DNA of 52,327 nt from Lachnospiraceae bacterium (GCA_016284315.1 JAEEOO010000020.1:1-52327), one strand, 5' to 3'; shown: positions 8,025 to 16,729, counted from the stretch's first letter. Notes: generated by a model from the sequence alone, not told the origin. Translations and numbers: made by a program.

Positions 8025-9695
8025 TTATTTTCTAGGTAACTCAAGAACAGCACCACGATTTCCGGAAGTTACTAACTCACGATAACGTGCAAGATATCCG
8101 GTTACCTCTCCCTTGTTAATGGGCTGCCACTCGGCGCGACGTTTGGCGAGTTCTTCGTCGGATACTTTGATGTCGAGTTTCATCTCGGGGATGTTGATTG
8201 AGATGATGTCGCCTTCGTGGACGAGAGCGATAGGGCCACCAACGGCTGCTTCAGGGGATACGTGTCCGATGGATGCTCCTCTTGATGCGCCGGAGAATCT
8301 ACCGTCTGTTATAAGGGCTACAGATGAGCCAAGCCCCATACCTGCAATAGCGCTGGTAGGATTGAGCATTTCTCTCATTCCGGGGCCACCCTTAGGTCCT
8401 TCATAGCGGATAACCACAACATCTCCTGCTACGATCTTGCCGCCCTTGATAGCTGCGATAGCATCTTCCTCAGAATCAAATACTCTTGCGGGGCCTTCAT
8501 GAACCATCATCTCAGGAACAACTGCGGATCTCTTAACAACGGATCCGTCAGGTGCAAGGTTTCCTTTAAGGACAGCAAGTCCGCCAGTCTTTGAATAAGG
8601 ATTATCAAGAGGTCTAATTACCTCAGGATCAAGGTTCTTAACGCCTTTAATGTTCTCACCAACGGTTTTACCGGTAACGGTCATGCAGTCAAGGTGAAGA
8701 AGTCCAAGTTCAGCAAGTTCGTTCATTACTGCATATACACCGCCTGCTTCATTAAGGTCTTCCATGTATGTAGGACCTGCAGGAGCAAGGTGACAAAGGT
8801 TAGGAGTCTTTTCGCTTATTTCATTTGCGAATGCTATATCAAAATCAAATCCAATCTCGTGAGCAATGGCAGGTAAGTGAAGCATTGAGTTGGTTGAGCA
8901 TCCGAGAGCCATATCAACGGTAAGGGCATTTAAAATAGCATCCTTAGTCATGATGTCTCTGGGGCGGATGTTCTTCTCGAGCATCTCCATTACTTTCATA
9001 CCGGCATGCTTAGCAAGCTTGATCCTTTCGGAATATACAGCAGGAATTGTACCGTTTCCTCTAAGTCCCATTCCGAGAGCCTCGGTTAAGCAGTTCATAG
9101 AGTTTGCGGTATACATACCTGAGCATGAACCGCAGGTAGGGCAAACCTTTCTCTCAAACTCACAAACATCTTCTTCTGTCATGGTTCCTGCAGCATGTGC
9201 GCCAACTGCTTCAAACATTGAAGAAAGGCTTCTCTTCTGTCCCTTAACATGGCCTGCAAGCATGGGACCACCTGAAACAAAAACAGTAGGAACATTGATT
9301 CTGGCAGCAGCCATTAAAAGTCCGGGTACATTCTTGTCACAGTTGGGAACCATTACAAGTCCGTCAAACTGATGAGCAAGAGCCATACACTCTGTTGAAT
9401 CGGCAATGAGATCTCTTGTAACCAATGAGTACTTCATTCCCACATGTCCCATAGCAATACCGTCACAAACAGCGATGGCGGGGAATACTACGGGAACACC
9501 GCCTGCTTCGGCAACGCCAAGCTTAACGGCATTTACTATCTTATCAAGATTCATATGACCGGGAACGATCTCGTTATATGAACTAACGATACCGATCATA
9601 GGCTTCTTCATTTCTTCTTCTGTAAATCCTAAAGCATTGAATAAAGATCTGTGGGGTGCATGTTCTACACCTGCTTTAACATTATCACTTCTCAT
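8025..9695 (-). CDS. ilvD: Dihydroxy-acid dehydratase
   Basis: It dehydrates 2,3-dihydroxy-isovalerate and -methylvalerate to the 2-oxo acids in branched-chain amino-acid synthesis. The 556-residue protein carries the Fe-S cysteines in NCDKNVPG (near 119) and [18 protein letters not shown] (near 190-207), and the C-terminal [19 protein letters not shown] signature. The ATG has AAGGAG eight bases upstream. It starts 12 bp after leuB and ends 17 bp before ilvB, so the three are one transcript. The length and cysteine pattern fit the usual IlvD/Edd family, with the IlvD rather than Edd assignment resting on the branched-chain neighbours. Confidence 0.96.
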   Translation of the reverse strand: MRSDNVKAGVEHAPHRSLFNALGFTEEEMKKPMIGIVSSYNEIVPGHMNLDKIVNAVKLGVAEAGGVPVVFPAIAVCDGIAMGHVGMKYSLVTRDLIADSTECMALAHQFDGLVMVPNCDKNVPGLLMAAARINVPTVFVSGGPMLAGHVKGQKRSLSSMFEAVGAHAAGTMTEEDVCEFERKVCPTCGSCSGMYTANSMNCLTEALGMGLRGNGTIPAVYSERIKLAKHAGMKVMEMLEKNIRPRDIMTKDAILNALTVDMALGCSTNSMLHLPAIAHEIGFDFDIAFANEISEKTPNLCHLAPAGPTYMEDLNEAGGVYAVMNELAELGLLHLDCMTVTGKTVGENIKGVKNLDPEVIRPLDNPYSKTGGLAVLKGNLAPDGSVVKRSAVVPEMMVHEGPARVFDSEEDAIAAIKGGKIVAGDVVVIRYEGPKGGPGMREMLNPTSAIAGMGLGSSVALITDGRFSGASRGASIGHVSPEAAVGGPIALVHEGDIISINIPEMKLDIKVSDEELAKRRAEWQPINKGEVTGYLARYRELVTSGNRGAVLELPRK

Positions 9696-9707
9696 ATATC
9701 TATCTCC

Positions 9708-10790
9708 TTATATTCTCTCACATAAAAGATCGCCCATCTCGTTGCAACCAACCTTGGTAGTACCTGCTGAATAAATATCTCCGGTCCTATAGCCGTCCTT
9801 AAGTACCTGACGAACTGCATTTTCAATAGCATCAGCTTCCTTATCAAGATCGAAGCTGTAACGAAGCATCATTGCTGCGCTAAGTACAGTTGCAATAGGA
9901 TTTGCAATATCCTGTCCCGCAATATCGGGAGCCGATCCATGGCTGGGCTCATAAAGTCCAAACTTTGAATCGTTAAGGCTTGCGCTTGAAAGCATTCCTA
10001 TGGATCCGGTTACCATGCTTGCTTCATCGGAAAGGATGTCGCCGAACATGTTCTCGGTAAGGATAACATCAAACTGAGCAGGATCTTTAACAAGCTGCAT
10101 AGCACAGTTATCAACAAGCATATGCTCAACGGTTACATCGGGATAGTTCTCGGCAACTTCATTTACAACTTTTCTCCAAAGTCTTGAAGAATCAAGTACA
10201 TTTGCCTTATCAACAGAAGTTACTTTCTTTCTTCTCTTACGAGCTATCTCAAATCCCTTGATGGCAATCCTTCTGATCTCGGATTCTGAATAGGTCAGAG
10301 TATCGATTGCTTTAAGTTCACCGTTTTCTTCTACTGTTTTTCTCTCTCCGAAATACAAACCACCGGTTAGTTCTCTCATGATAAGCATATCAAATCCGGC
10401 TTTACTGATTTCTTCTTTCAAAGGACAAGCAGCGGCAAGTTCTTCGTAAAGATAAGCAGGTCTAAGGTTAGCAAAAAGATTAAGAGCTTTTCTGATCTTT
10501 AAAAGTCCCGCCTCAGGTCTTTTTTCGGGTGGAAGTTTATACCAGGGTGAAGTTGATGTATTACCTCCGATAGATCCCATAAGTACCGCATCAGCAGCCT
10601 TTGCAGTGGCAATAGCTTCATCTGTTAAAGGTTCACCACATGCATCAATGGAGGCACCTCCCATTAGAATATCCGTAAATCTCATTTCATGTCCGTACTT
10701 AGAAGCAACCTTTTCAAGCACCTTTTTTGCCTGGGTCACGATTTCGGGACCGATTCCGTCACCGGGAATACACGTAATGTTTAAAATCAT
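9708..10790 (-). CDS. leuB: 3-isopropylmalate dehydrogenase
   Basis: It oxidatively decarboxylates 3-isopropylmalate with NAD+ to 2-oxoisocaproate in leucine synthesis. The 360-residue protein has the N-terminal [11 protein letters not shown] motif, the substrate-binding [10 protein letters not shown] near 131, the Mg-binding stretch [15 protein letters not shown] near 245, and the NAD-binding [12 protein letters not shown] near 276, all in LeuB form. GGAGG lies six bases before ATG. First gene of leuB-ilvD-ilvB. The upstream gap of 70 bp holds the yajC terminator hairpin, leaving little room for an independent promoter (see the terminator entry). leuA and leuCD are not in this window. Confidence 0.96.
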   Translation of the reverse strand: MILNITCIPGDGIGPEIVTQAKKVLEKVASKYGHEMRFTDILMGGASIDACGEPLTDEAIATAKAADAVLMGSIGGNTSTSPWYKLPPEKRPEAGLLKIRKALNLFANLRPAYLYEELAAACPLKEEISKAGFDMLIMRELTGGLYFGERKTVEENGELKAIDTLTYSESEIRRIAIKGFEIARKRRKKVTSVDKANVLDSSRLWRKVVNEVAENYPDVTVEHMLVDNCAMQLVKDPAQFDVILTENMFGDILSDEASMVTGSIGMLSSASLNDSKFGLYEPSHGSAPDIAGQDIANPIATVLSAAMMLRYSFDLDKEADAIENAVRQVLKDGYRTGDIYSAGTTKVGCNEMGDLLCERI

Positions 10791-10817
10791 ATAGCACCTC
10801 CAAAGATAATTTTAGGT

Positions 10818-10845
10818 AAAAAAAGGGGACAGTCGAAACTGTCCC
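10818..10845 (-). terminator. Intrinsic terminator after yajC; possible attenuator for leuB
   Basis: On the minus strand GGGACAG (10839-10845) and CTGTCCC (10826-10832) pair around a 6-nt loop and run straight into CTTTTTTT. It ends yajC. Only about 30 bp separate it from the leuB ribosome binding site, so leuB is read either by leak-through or from a promoter overlapping the hairpin (a TAAAAT lies at its foot). Confidence 0.85.
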
Positions 10846-10860
10846 GAAAAGTCTGATTTA

Positions 10861-11226
10861 TTATGATTCAGATCCGGATCCCTGATCAGCTTTCTCAACT
10901 CTGCTGATGGCACTTTTGTCCATGGGAATACGACAGTTTCTATTGTTACCGAACTCAACAATGACAGTGTCATCTGAGATGTCAATAATAATGCCGTAGA
11001 AACCGGAAGTTGTTAAAACGCAATCGCCTACATCCATCGCATCAAGCATTTCCTTAACGCGCTTCTGCTCTTTTTTCTGAGGTCTCATAAAGAAGAACCA
11101 CATTGCAAAGATGATAACGCCGTAGATAGCGATCATACCTACCATGCTGAGCCAACTGCCGCCTTTAGCCTGAGCTTCCTCGGAAACTGCTTCAGCACTT
11201 TCGGTTAAAAGAACCAAATAATTCAT
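10861..11226 (-). CDS. yajC: Preprotein translocase accessory subunit YajC
   Basis: YajC is a small single-span inner-membrane protein of the SecDF-YajC accessory complex. With the ATG at 11226 (GGAGG five bases upstream) it has 121 residues; a TTG four codons earlier is embedded beyond that site and is rejected. One membrane span (about 24-46, WLSMVGMIAIYGVIIFAMWF) is followed by the family's RPQKKEQKR and a cytoplasmic DVGDCVLTTSGFYGIIIDI beta domain. Its own promoter and dyad lie upstream. It follows tgt, the common bacterial tgt-yajC order. Confidence 0.93.
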   Translation of the reverse strand: MNYLVLLTESAEAVSEEAQAKGGSWLSMVGMIAIYGVIIFAMWFFFMRPQKKEQKRVKEMLDAMDVGDCVLTTSGFYGIIIDISDDTVIVEFGNNRNCRIPMDKSAISRVEKADQGSGSES

Positions 11227-11242
11227 AGAATCCTCCAAGCAT

Positions 11243-11257
11243 AGTCACTAAGTGACT
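11243..11257. promoter_or_regulatory. Perfect dyad in the yajC leader
   Basis: AGTCACT-A-AGTGACT is a 7+1+7 perfect palindrome between the yajC start point and its ribosome binding site. It could be an operator or a tight RNA hairpin close to GGAGG (11232-11236). The role is inferred. Confidence 0.4.
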
Positions 11258-11282
11258 TATTTATTTTTTTCACACTTGTATT

Positions 11283-11311
11283 ATCATACACAAAAAACAA
11301 ACGTGTATCAA
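11283..11311 (-). promoter_or_regulatory. Promoter of yajC
   Basis: On the minus strand -35 TTGATA (11306-11311) and -10 TATGAT (11283-11288) are 17 bp apart. The spacer edges ATACAC and GTGTAT are inverted copies, so an operator may overlap the core promoter. Confidence 0.65.
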
Positions 11312-11365
11312 GCATTTTAGACTTTTTTCATAAACAAGTTAAAGAAAGTAAAGAAAATATTAAAA

Positions 11366-12508
11366 TCAATCTGCTCCCGCTTCCATCTGAGCCAAAGCAT
11401 TCTTCTTAAACTCTGCGAACCTGCCCTCGTCAAGTGCGTTCCTGATATCTTCCATAAGGTGGTTGTAGTAGTAAAGATTATGAAGAACACAAAGTCTAAG
11501 TCCAAGCATTTCACCGGCAACATGAAGATGTCTTATATATGCTCTTGAATATCTCTTACATGCGGGGCACTGACATCCTTCTTCAATAGGTCTGTCATCG
11601 TTTGCATATTTAGCATTCTTGATGTTGATCTTTCCGAACTTGGTATAAACGTGTCCGTGACGACCGTTTCTCGCAGGATAAACGCAGTCGAAGAAATCAA
11701 TTCCTCTATCAACGCCTTCAAGAATATTTGCAGGTGTACCAACGCCCATAAGGTAAGTAGGCTTGTTCTGAGGAAGATAAGGAACAACCTCTTCAAGTAT
11801 GTGGTACATCTCTTCATGAGTCTCACCAACGGCTAATCCACCAACAGCATAACCGGGAAGATCAAATTCAGAGATCCTCTTTGCATGCTCAATACGAATA
11901 TCGGGGAACACTGCACCCTGGTTGATACCAAAGAGCATCTGATCTTTATTTATAGTATCTTCAAGGCTGTTTAACCTGTCCATTTCCTTTTTGCAGCGCT
12001 CAAGCCATCTGGTTGTTCTGTCTACAGAAGGCTGAACATAGGACTTCTCTGCCTTTGAAGGAGGGCACTCATCAAATGCCATAGCAATAGTAGATCCAAG
12101 GTTTGACTGAATCTGCATGCTCTCTTCAGGGCCCATGAAAATGATCCTTCCGTCTACATGAGAATGGAAAGTAACGCCCTCTTCTTTAATTTTTCTAAGA
12201 CCTGCCAATGAGAAAACCTGAAATCCACCGGAATCGGTAAGGATAGGTTTGTCCCAGACCATGAACTTATGAAGACCACCAAAATCTTTGATAAGCTTAT
12301 CGCCGGGGCGAACGTGTAAATGATAGGTGTTTGACAGTTCCACCTGACATCCGATATTTTCAAGATCTTCTGTAGATACGGCGCCCTTAATGGCTCCAAC
12401 CGTTCCAACATTCATAAAAAGAGGGGTCTGAACAGTGCCGTGAACTGTTGTGAACTCGGCACGTTTAGCACGCCCCTCCGTTTTTAATAACTTATAATTA
12501 TTGCTCAA
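11366..12508 (-). CDS. tgt: tRNA-guanine transglycosylase (bacterial Tgt)
   Basis: Tgt exchanges guanine-34 of GUN anticodons for preQ1 in queuosine synthesis. The 380-residue protein shows the active-site Asp in ILTDSGGFQVFSL (near 93), the second Asp in DFFDCVYPARNGRHG (near 263-277), the substrate motif GGLAVGE, and zinc ligands in CQCPACKRY followed by HLH near 306-330. The start is TTG at 12506-12508, with GGGAG seven bases upstream. It overlaps the vanY end by 11 bases, so translation is coupled. Third gene of the lactonase-vanY-tgt operon. Confidence 0.96.
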   Translation of the reverse strand: MSNNYKLLKTEGRAKRAEFTTVHGTVQTPLFMNVGTVGAIKGAVSTEDLENIGCQVELSNTYHLHVRPGDKLIKDFGGLHKFMVWDKPILTDSGGFQVFSLAGLRKIKEEGVTFHSHVDGRIIFMGPEESMQIQSNLGSTIAMAFDECPPSKAEKSYVQPSVDRTTRWLERCKKEMDRLNSLEDTINKDQMLFGINQGAVFPDIRIEHAKRISEFDLPGYAVGGLAVGETHEEMYHILEEVVPYLPQNKPTYLMGVGTPANILEGVDRGIDFFDCVYPARNGRHGHVYTKFGKINIKNAKYANDDRPIEEGCQCPACKRYSRAYIRHLHVAGEMLGLRLCVLHNLYYYNHLMEDIRNALDEGRFAEFKKNALAQMEAGAD

Positions 12509-13574
12509 GATAAATCTCCCAAAATTCTTCTAGGGTAAGGTTTTCATTGTACATCACGGTAGCAGCCTCAACACCTACGTATCTAAAATGCCAGGGCTCG
12601 TATTCGATGGTGGTAATGTACTCTTTCTCCGCGGGATATCTCAAAATAAATCCATAATAATGAGCATTCTCCGCAAGCCACTTACCTGCAGCGGTATCAC
12701 CAAAGCCTTCGGTAAGCGAAGTATATGTATCACTAACAATATCAAGTGAAAGACCGGCTTCATGTTCACTTGCACCGGGAATGGTAACAGCCTGACCTGC
12801 AAGCTTATACGCCTCAAGGTAGCTCATACCGGCGTCCATGAACTTAGTGATCTTATTGTTATAAAGAAGGACCTGAAGCTGTGATGTACGATAAGGGCTT
12901 CTTACAGAAAGATTTACGCCATCAGCCTTTGCAGCCTTAAACATATCAACAAGATCGGGGATGATCCTTTCATCACACTGATGAACTCCGTAAATTGTTC
13001 CGAGAGGAACTTCATAGTCATCGGGAATAAAATGTGACTTATTGATAAGGATCAGTCTCCAGTCGTTAGGATCAAATTCAAAATTTTCATAATCTTCAAA
13101 TTCGATCTTTTCGGTCTGGACCGATTCTTCTTCACTGATCTCATCAAGGAACTCGCTGAGCTCATCCGCATGATAAAGGTCTTCTGATGAAACATCGCCG
13201 GATTCGTTTATCTCAACTTCCAGCATTATCTCTTCCTGATCCTGACCCTGCTCCTGCTCTGCGATATCTCCGGCATTAATAACAGCATTGTCTGCTATAA
13301 ACACGCTCTCGTCGAGTGCTTCAAAATCAATGGCCCAGTCCTGTTCCTCTTCCGGAGCCTCAGTTCCAAAAGAAAAACTGCTGAAAACAGGGAACAAAAG
13401 AAGACTGATGAATGAAACTCCTATCTTCTTTCCGTTGTTTCCAAGGAGATTGCCAAAAAGACAGCCCGCCACGAAAAAGCATCTGACAGGAGCGCTGATG
13501 ATCCTGCATATGAAATTTTTGCGGGCAAAGTTTCTAAGCTTCTGCCTTGTTTTTTCCTGTTTCGTGTAATACAT
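12498..13574 (-). CDS. Membrane-anchored VanY-type D-alanyl-D-alanine carboxypeptidase
   Basis: This zinc peptidase of the VanY/peptidase M15 family trims the terminal D-Ala of peptidoglycan stem peptides outside the membrane. The 358-residue protein has a basic N-terminus, one membrane span at about 51-69, a very acidic Glu/Asp/Ser linker at about 72-165, and a C-terminal M15 domain. Visible motifs are SPYRTSQ, the zinc motif SEHEAGLSLDI (His and Asp) and the last zinc His in EPWHFRYVG. The extended acidic spacer is longer than in most VanY enzymes. It follows the lactonase gene by 15 bp. The vancomycin-resistance context (vanHAX) is absent, so this is a housekeeping wall enzyme. Confidence 0.92.
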   Translation of the reverse strand: MYYTKQEKTRQKLRNFARKNFICRIISAPVRCFFVAGCLFGNLLGNNGKKIGVSFISLLLFPVFSSFSFGTEAPEEEQDWAIDFEALDESVFIADNAVINAGDIAEQEQGQDQEEIMLEVEINESGDVSSEDLYHADELSEFLDEISEEESVQTEKIEFEDYENFEFDPNDWRLILINKSHFIPDDYEVPLGTIYGVHQCDERIIPDLVDMFKAAKADGVNLSVRSPYRTSQLQVLLYNNKITKFMDAGMSYLEAYKLAGQAVTIPGASEHEAGLSLDIVSDTYTSLTEGFGDTAAGKWLAENAHYYGFILRYPAEKEYITTIEYEPWHFRYVGVEAATVMYNENLTLEEFWEIYLEQ

Positions 13575-13589
13575 AAAAATCCAATCTAA

Positions 13590-14636
13590 TTAAAGCTTAT
13601 GGAATAAGATACAGTTAGGTGTATGAACGGAAAGAGGTTTTCCATTCATGATAAGGGTGTGGGCTTTAAGATCAACCTTAAAGAAAGTCATTGTATCGGT
13701 CTCATGGTTAAGAGATACAAGAAACTTATTTCCGGGGAAGATCTCAGCATCCTTAGGATATTCTCCCGCAATAGGAAGAATGAAGTTCTGCTTAAGCTTA
13801 CCGGTCTTCTCATCTACGTTGTAAACTGCAACAGAGTTGTCTCCTGCAATTGAAGTAAGAAGATATTTGTAATCCTCTGAGAAACTAAACGCGCTGACTG
13901 CGTTTGTGCCTGATTCCCATGGAACGATTGACTGAGTCTGGATCTTGTTAAAGAAAGGAAGCTCATTTTTAAACTCATACTCATAAACATCGATATAACA
14001 TTTCTGCTCATGAAGGATGTAAATGAAATGTCCGTCCTTAGAGATCTTGATATGTCTGGGAGCAGACTCAAGCTCTGAACGAATGATATCAACAAGATGA
14101 ACCTTTCCGTTTAAAGTATCAAGGCCGTAAACATTAACATGGTCCATACCCTGATCAGCAACAAGAAGGTATCTGTTGTCATGAGTCATTCTCGCACAGT
14201 TAATATGGGGACGGAAGTTACGGTTTGCAGCACTTCCCATGCCCTTGTGATAAATTTCGTCGGTAATCTTATCGATTGAGCCGTCATCATTAAGAGAAAG
14301 CACAGTAAGCTTTCCGTCATGATAACCCGCAACAAAAAGGAATTTATCGGTATAGTCGGTTGATACGTAGCAGCCTCTCATACCATTGATGGAACACCAG
14401 TTAATGAACTCAAGGCGTCCGTCTTTGCAGATTTTAAAAGATTCAACACCAGTGTCGGTAATTGAATAGAGATATTTTCTGTTGTGAGATTCACACAGAT
14501 ATGAGGAGTTTGTGATCTCAACTTTATCTTTCTCGTAGAATCTTCCCTCTTTCATGTCGACATCATAGATACGTATTCCGTGTCTGTCGCCCATTGTGTA
14601 TGAAGAAACGTAAGCAATATATTTATCTTCTGCCAT
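13590..14636 (-). CDS. Lactonase-family seven-bladed beta-propeller protein (YbhE/YkgB type)
   Basis: Proteins of this Pfam Lactonase family include 6-phosphogluconolactonase, which hydrolyses 6-phosphogluconolactone in the oxidative pentose-phosphate pathway. Repeated blade motifs are visible, for example PHINCARMTHDNRYLLVADQG, HIKISKDGHFIYILHE and AFSFSEDYKYLLTS. The start at ATG 14636 (348 residues, AAGGA ten bases upstream) is chosen because the earlier ATG at 14678 lies inside the -10 box of the predicted promoter. The substrate cannot be deduced and no other pentose-phosphate gene is nearby. First gene of the operon with vanY and tgt. Confidence 0.88.
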   Translation of the reverse strand: MAEDKYIAYVSSYTMGDRHGIRIYDVDMKEGRFYEKDKVEITNSSYLCESHNRKYLYSITDTGVESFKICKDGRLEFINWCSINGMRGCYVSTDYTDKFLFVAGYHDGKLTVLSLNDDGSIDKITDEIYHKGMGSAANRNFRPHINCARMTHDNRYLLVADQGMDHVNVYGLDTLNGKVHLVDIIRSELESAPRHIKISKDGHFIYILHEQKCYIDVYEYEFKNELPFFNKIQTQSIVPWESGTNAVSAFSFSEDYKYLLTSIAGDNSVAVYNVDEKTGKLKQNFILPIAGEYPKDAEIFPGNKFLVSLNHETDTMTFFKVDLKAHTLIMNGKPLSVHTPNCILFHKL

Positions 14637-14676
14637 ATTATTCACATCCTTTTCACAGACTATTTCATACAGAAGC

Positions 14677-14705
14677 ATAATACCACATTTGTAAATAGAT
14701 AAAAA
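14677..14705 (-). promoter_or_regulatory. Promoter of the lactonase-vanY-tgt operon
   Basis: On the minus strand an extended -10 TGG-TATTAT (14677-14682) follows a weak -35 TTTTTA (14700-14705) at 17 bp. The -10 overlaps an in-frame upstream ATG and so decides the lactonase start. Confidence 0.5.
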
Positions 14706-14730
14706 GAGAAAATGTAAACAAAGATAAACC

Positions 14731-14759
14731 TTGAAAAAATGGCATGTATTATTTAATAT
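14731..14759 (+). promoter_or_regulatory. Promoter of aroC
   Basis: -35 TTGAAA (14731-14736) and -10 TAATAT (14754-14759) are separated by 17 bp on the plus strand. The leader is about 28 nt. It is divergent from the lactonase promoter. Confidence 0.7.
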
Positions 14760-14794
14760 GAAATAAGAATAATCTACATTTAAGGAGAAGGATC

Positions 14795-15892
14795 ATGTCA
14801 GGCTCTGTTTTAGGTAACAACATCAAAATCAGCACATGGGGCGAATCTCACGGACCTGCTCTCGGAGCAGTCATTGACGGCATTCCCGCAGGCCTTTCTT
14901 TAAGCGAGGAAGATATCCAGAAATTCCTAGACAGAAGAAAACCCGGAACAAGCTCAGTCACAACTCCCCGCAAAGAGGATGACAAAGTCGAGATCCTTTC
15001 CGGAGTATTTGAAGGAAAAACCACGGGTACTCCTATCTCCTGTCTTGTAAGAAATACATCCCAGCATTCTGCTGACTACAGCGAGATTGCGTCCTACTAC
15101 AGACCCGGACATGCGGATTATACATTTGATCAGAAATATGGATTCAGGGATTACAGAGGCGGAGGACGTTCATCGGGTCGCGAAACCATCGGCAGAGTCA
15201 TTGCCGGAGCCATCTGCTCAAAGATCCTTGGAGAAATGGGAATAACTGTAGAAGCTTATACCAAGTCAATCGGTGAGATTGAGGCTGATCTTAGCAATTA
15301 CAGCCGCGAAGCAGTTCTCTCCCTTCCCACTGCGATGCCCGATAAGGGTGCAAACGATAAAGCTATTGAATTCATAACCGGGAAACGCGAAGAATGCGAC
15401 TCCGTAGGCGGTGTTATGGAATGCAGGATAAATGGCGTTCCCGCCGGAATCGGTGAACCTGTATTTAATAAGCTTGATGCTTCCTTAGCAGGAGCTGTTA
15501 TGAGCATCGGAGCTGTTAAAGCAGTTGAGATTGGTGACGGAATTAAGGTAAGCACTTCTGTTGGAAGCGAGAACAATGATGCTTTTGGAATAGAAAACGG
15601 TGAGGTAATCAAAAAGACTAACCACAGCGGCGGAATCCTTGGCGGAATATCCGATGGTTCAGAGATTCTTGTCAGAGCCCATGTTAAACCCACTCCTTCA
15701 ATCTTCAGGCAGCAGGAAACAGTCAACAAATCCGGCGAAGAGATCTCCGTTCAAATAAAAGGACGCCACGATCCCATCATCGTTCCCAGAGCCGTTGTCG
15801 TAATGGAAAGCATGTGCGCCATAACTGTTCTCGACCTTATGATCTCCAACATGAGTTCAAGACTTGATAAAATTAAAGAATTCTATAAATAA
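14795..15892 (+). CDS. aroC: Chorismate synthase
   Basis: It converts 5-enolpyruvylshikimate-3-phosphate to chorismate using reduced FMN, the last step of the shikimate pathway. The 365-residue protein has the N-terminal WGESHGPALGAVIDGIPAG, the RRKPGTSSVTTPRKE motif near 47, HADYTFDQKYGFRDYRGGGR near 108-127 and the C-terminal GRHDPIIVPRAVVVMES. AAGGAGAAGG precedes ATG at good spacing. It is a single-gene transcript with its own promoter and terminator, the only large plus-strand gene in the window, and no other aro gene is nearby. Confidence 0.97.
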   Translation: MSGSVLGNNIKISTWGESHGPALGAVIDGIPAGLSLSEEDIQKFLDRRKPGTSSVTTPRKEDDKVEILSGVFEGKTTGTPISCLVRNTSQHSADYSEIASYYRPGHADYTFDQKYGFRDYRGGGRSSGRETIGRVIAGAICSKILGEMGITVEAYTKSIGEIEADLSNYSREAVLSLPTAMPDKGANDKAIEFITGKREECDSVGGVMECRINGVPAGIGEPVFNKLDASLAGAVMSIGAVKAVEIGDGIKVSTSVGSENNDAFGIENGEVIKKTNHSGGILGGISDGSEILVRAHVKPTPSIFRQQETVNKSGEEISVQIKGRHDPIIVPRAVVVMESMCAITVLDLMISNMSSRLDKIKEFYK

Positions 15893-15895
15893 TTT

Positions 15896-15920
15896 AAGGC
15901 TGCCAATGGCAGCCTTCTTT
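15896..15920 (+). terminator. Intrinsic terminator of aroC
   Basis: AAGGCTGCC and GGCAGCCTT (15896-15904, 15908-15916) form a 9-bp stem with a 3-nt loop just after the aroC stop, followed by CTTTG. Confidence 0.75.
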
Positions 15921-15986
15921 GTTCCCCGGGGACGGGGTTTAGTGGTCATTTTTGTCCCCCGGGGACGGGGTCAAGTGGCCATTTCA
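15921..15986 (+). repeat. Doublet of a GC-rich ~33-bp dispersed repeat (copy A)
   Basis: Two direct units (15921-15953 and 15954-15986) share 27 of 33 positions. The core is CCCCGGGGACGGGGT, then AGTGGNCATTT. It lies between the converging aroC and YbaK genes, and the TGA stop of ybaK is its last three bases. The related doublet is at 20067-20131 in opposite orientation. The base composition is far from the surroundings. REP/BIME-like behaviour is inferred. Confidence 0.8.
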
Positions 15987-16475
15987 GATAATAATATCTG
16001 CGATCTTACAATTCACCACACTCAAAAGATCACTTGGTGCAAGTTCAATCTGAAATCCAACTTTGCCTGCACTGACAAATATCTTATCATAACCGATGGC
16101 AGTCTCATGGATAAAAGTCGGGAATTGTTTCTTCATACCGATAGGTGAACAGCCTCCATGGATATATCCCGTAAGTGGCAGCAGTTCTTTCTGCTTGATC
16201 ATGCTGATTGCCTTTTCACCGGAGGCTTTTGCAGCCTTTTTAAGATCAAGTTCCTCTTTAACAGGAACAACAAAAACATAATATGCTCCGCTCTTACCCT
16301 GAGTAACCAATGTCTTGAATACTTTCTCGGGATCCTCACCAAGTATCCTTGCTATATCTTCACCTGTAAGGCTCTGATCCTGCTCATATGCATGGCTCTC
16401 ATAGGAAATCTTCTTCCCATCAAGAACCCTCATTACATTTGTTTTATCTTCTTTTTTCATTTCAAAATCTCTCAT
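15984..16475 (-). CDS. ybaK: YbaK/EbsC-family aminoacyl-tRNA deacylase (Cys-tRNA-Pro type)
   Basis: This trans-editing enzyme clears mischarged tRNA, typically Cys-tRNA(Pro). The protein of 158-163 residues shows the family fold with TLVTQGKSGAYYVFVVPV near 55 (the conserved Lys that acts in catalysis) and the signature GGCSPIGMKKQFPTFI near 107-122. Two starts compete: ATG 16475, directly after the TGA of the 77-residue gene, and ATG 16460, which has a GAGAG about eight bases upstream. It is the last gene of the GH13-like operon. The stop codon lies at the edge of the GC-rich repeat. Confidence 0.92.
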   Translation of the reverse strand: MRDFEMKKEDKTNVMRVLDGKKISYESHAYEQDQSLTGEDIARILGEDPEKVFKTLVTQGKSGAYYVFVVPVKEELDLKKAAKASGEKAISMIKQKELLPLTGYIHGGCSPIGMKKQFPTFIHETAIGYDKIFVSAGKVGFQIELAPSDLLSVVNCKIADIII

Positions 16476-16709
16476 TCAATATTCTTTATCAACATGATCC
16501 AGGTTATATGCTCTTTTGAAACCTTCAAGTTCTTCCGAATTTCTGATGAGCATTATCTCATGGAATTCGCCTGTCTCTTTGTTCTTGAATCCTGCAACCT
16601 GCTCTCCATTACATATAGACGCACGAATAACAGGCTTCTCCTTATCAGGATCAAACTTATATTCCGGAACATAAGTATTATTCTTTTTGAAAAAGTCAAA
16701 CAATCCCAT
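16476..16709 (-). CDS. Conserved small hypothetical protein (77 residues)
   Basis: The product starts MGLFDFFKKNN, a short amphipathic N-terminus, followed by a compact basic/acidic domain with motifs PVIRASICNGEQVAGFKN and GEFHEIMLIRN. One cysteine; no membrane span or signal peptide. AAAGG lies seven bases before ATG. Its TGA abuts the ATG of ybaK and it begins 20 bp after the GNAT gene, so it is translated as part of the same operon. I do not recognise a functional family; the amphipathic start could mark membrane association. Confidence 0.7.
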   Translation of the reverse strand: MGLFDFFKKNNTYVPEYKFDPDKEKPVIRASICNGEQVAGFKNKETGEFHEIMLIRNSEELEGFKRAYNLDHVDKEY

Positions 16710-16729
16710 AAGTATACCTTTAATACGTA

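Noticed and set aside
15921-15986. CRISPR repeats
   Set aside because: The direct units abut without spacers and lack the regular spacing of a CRISPR array.
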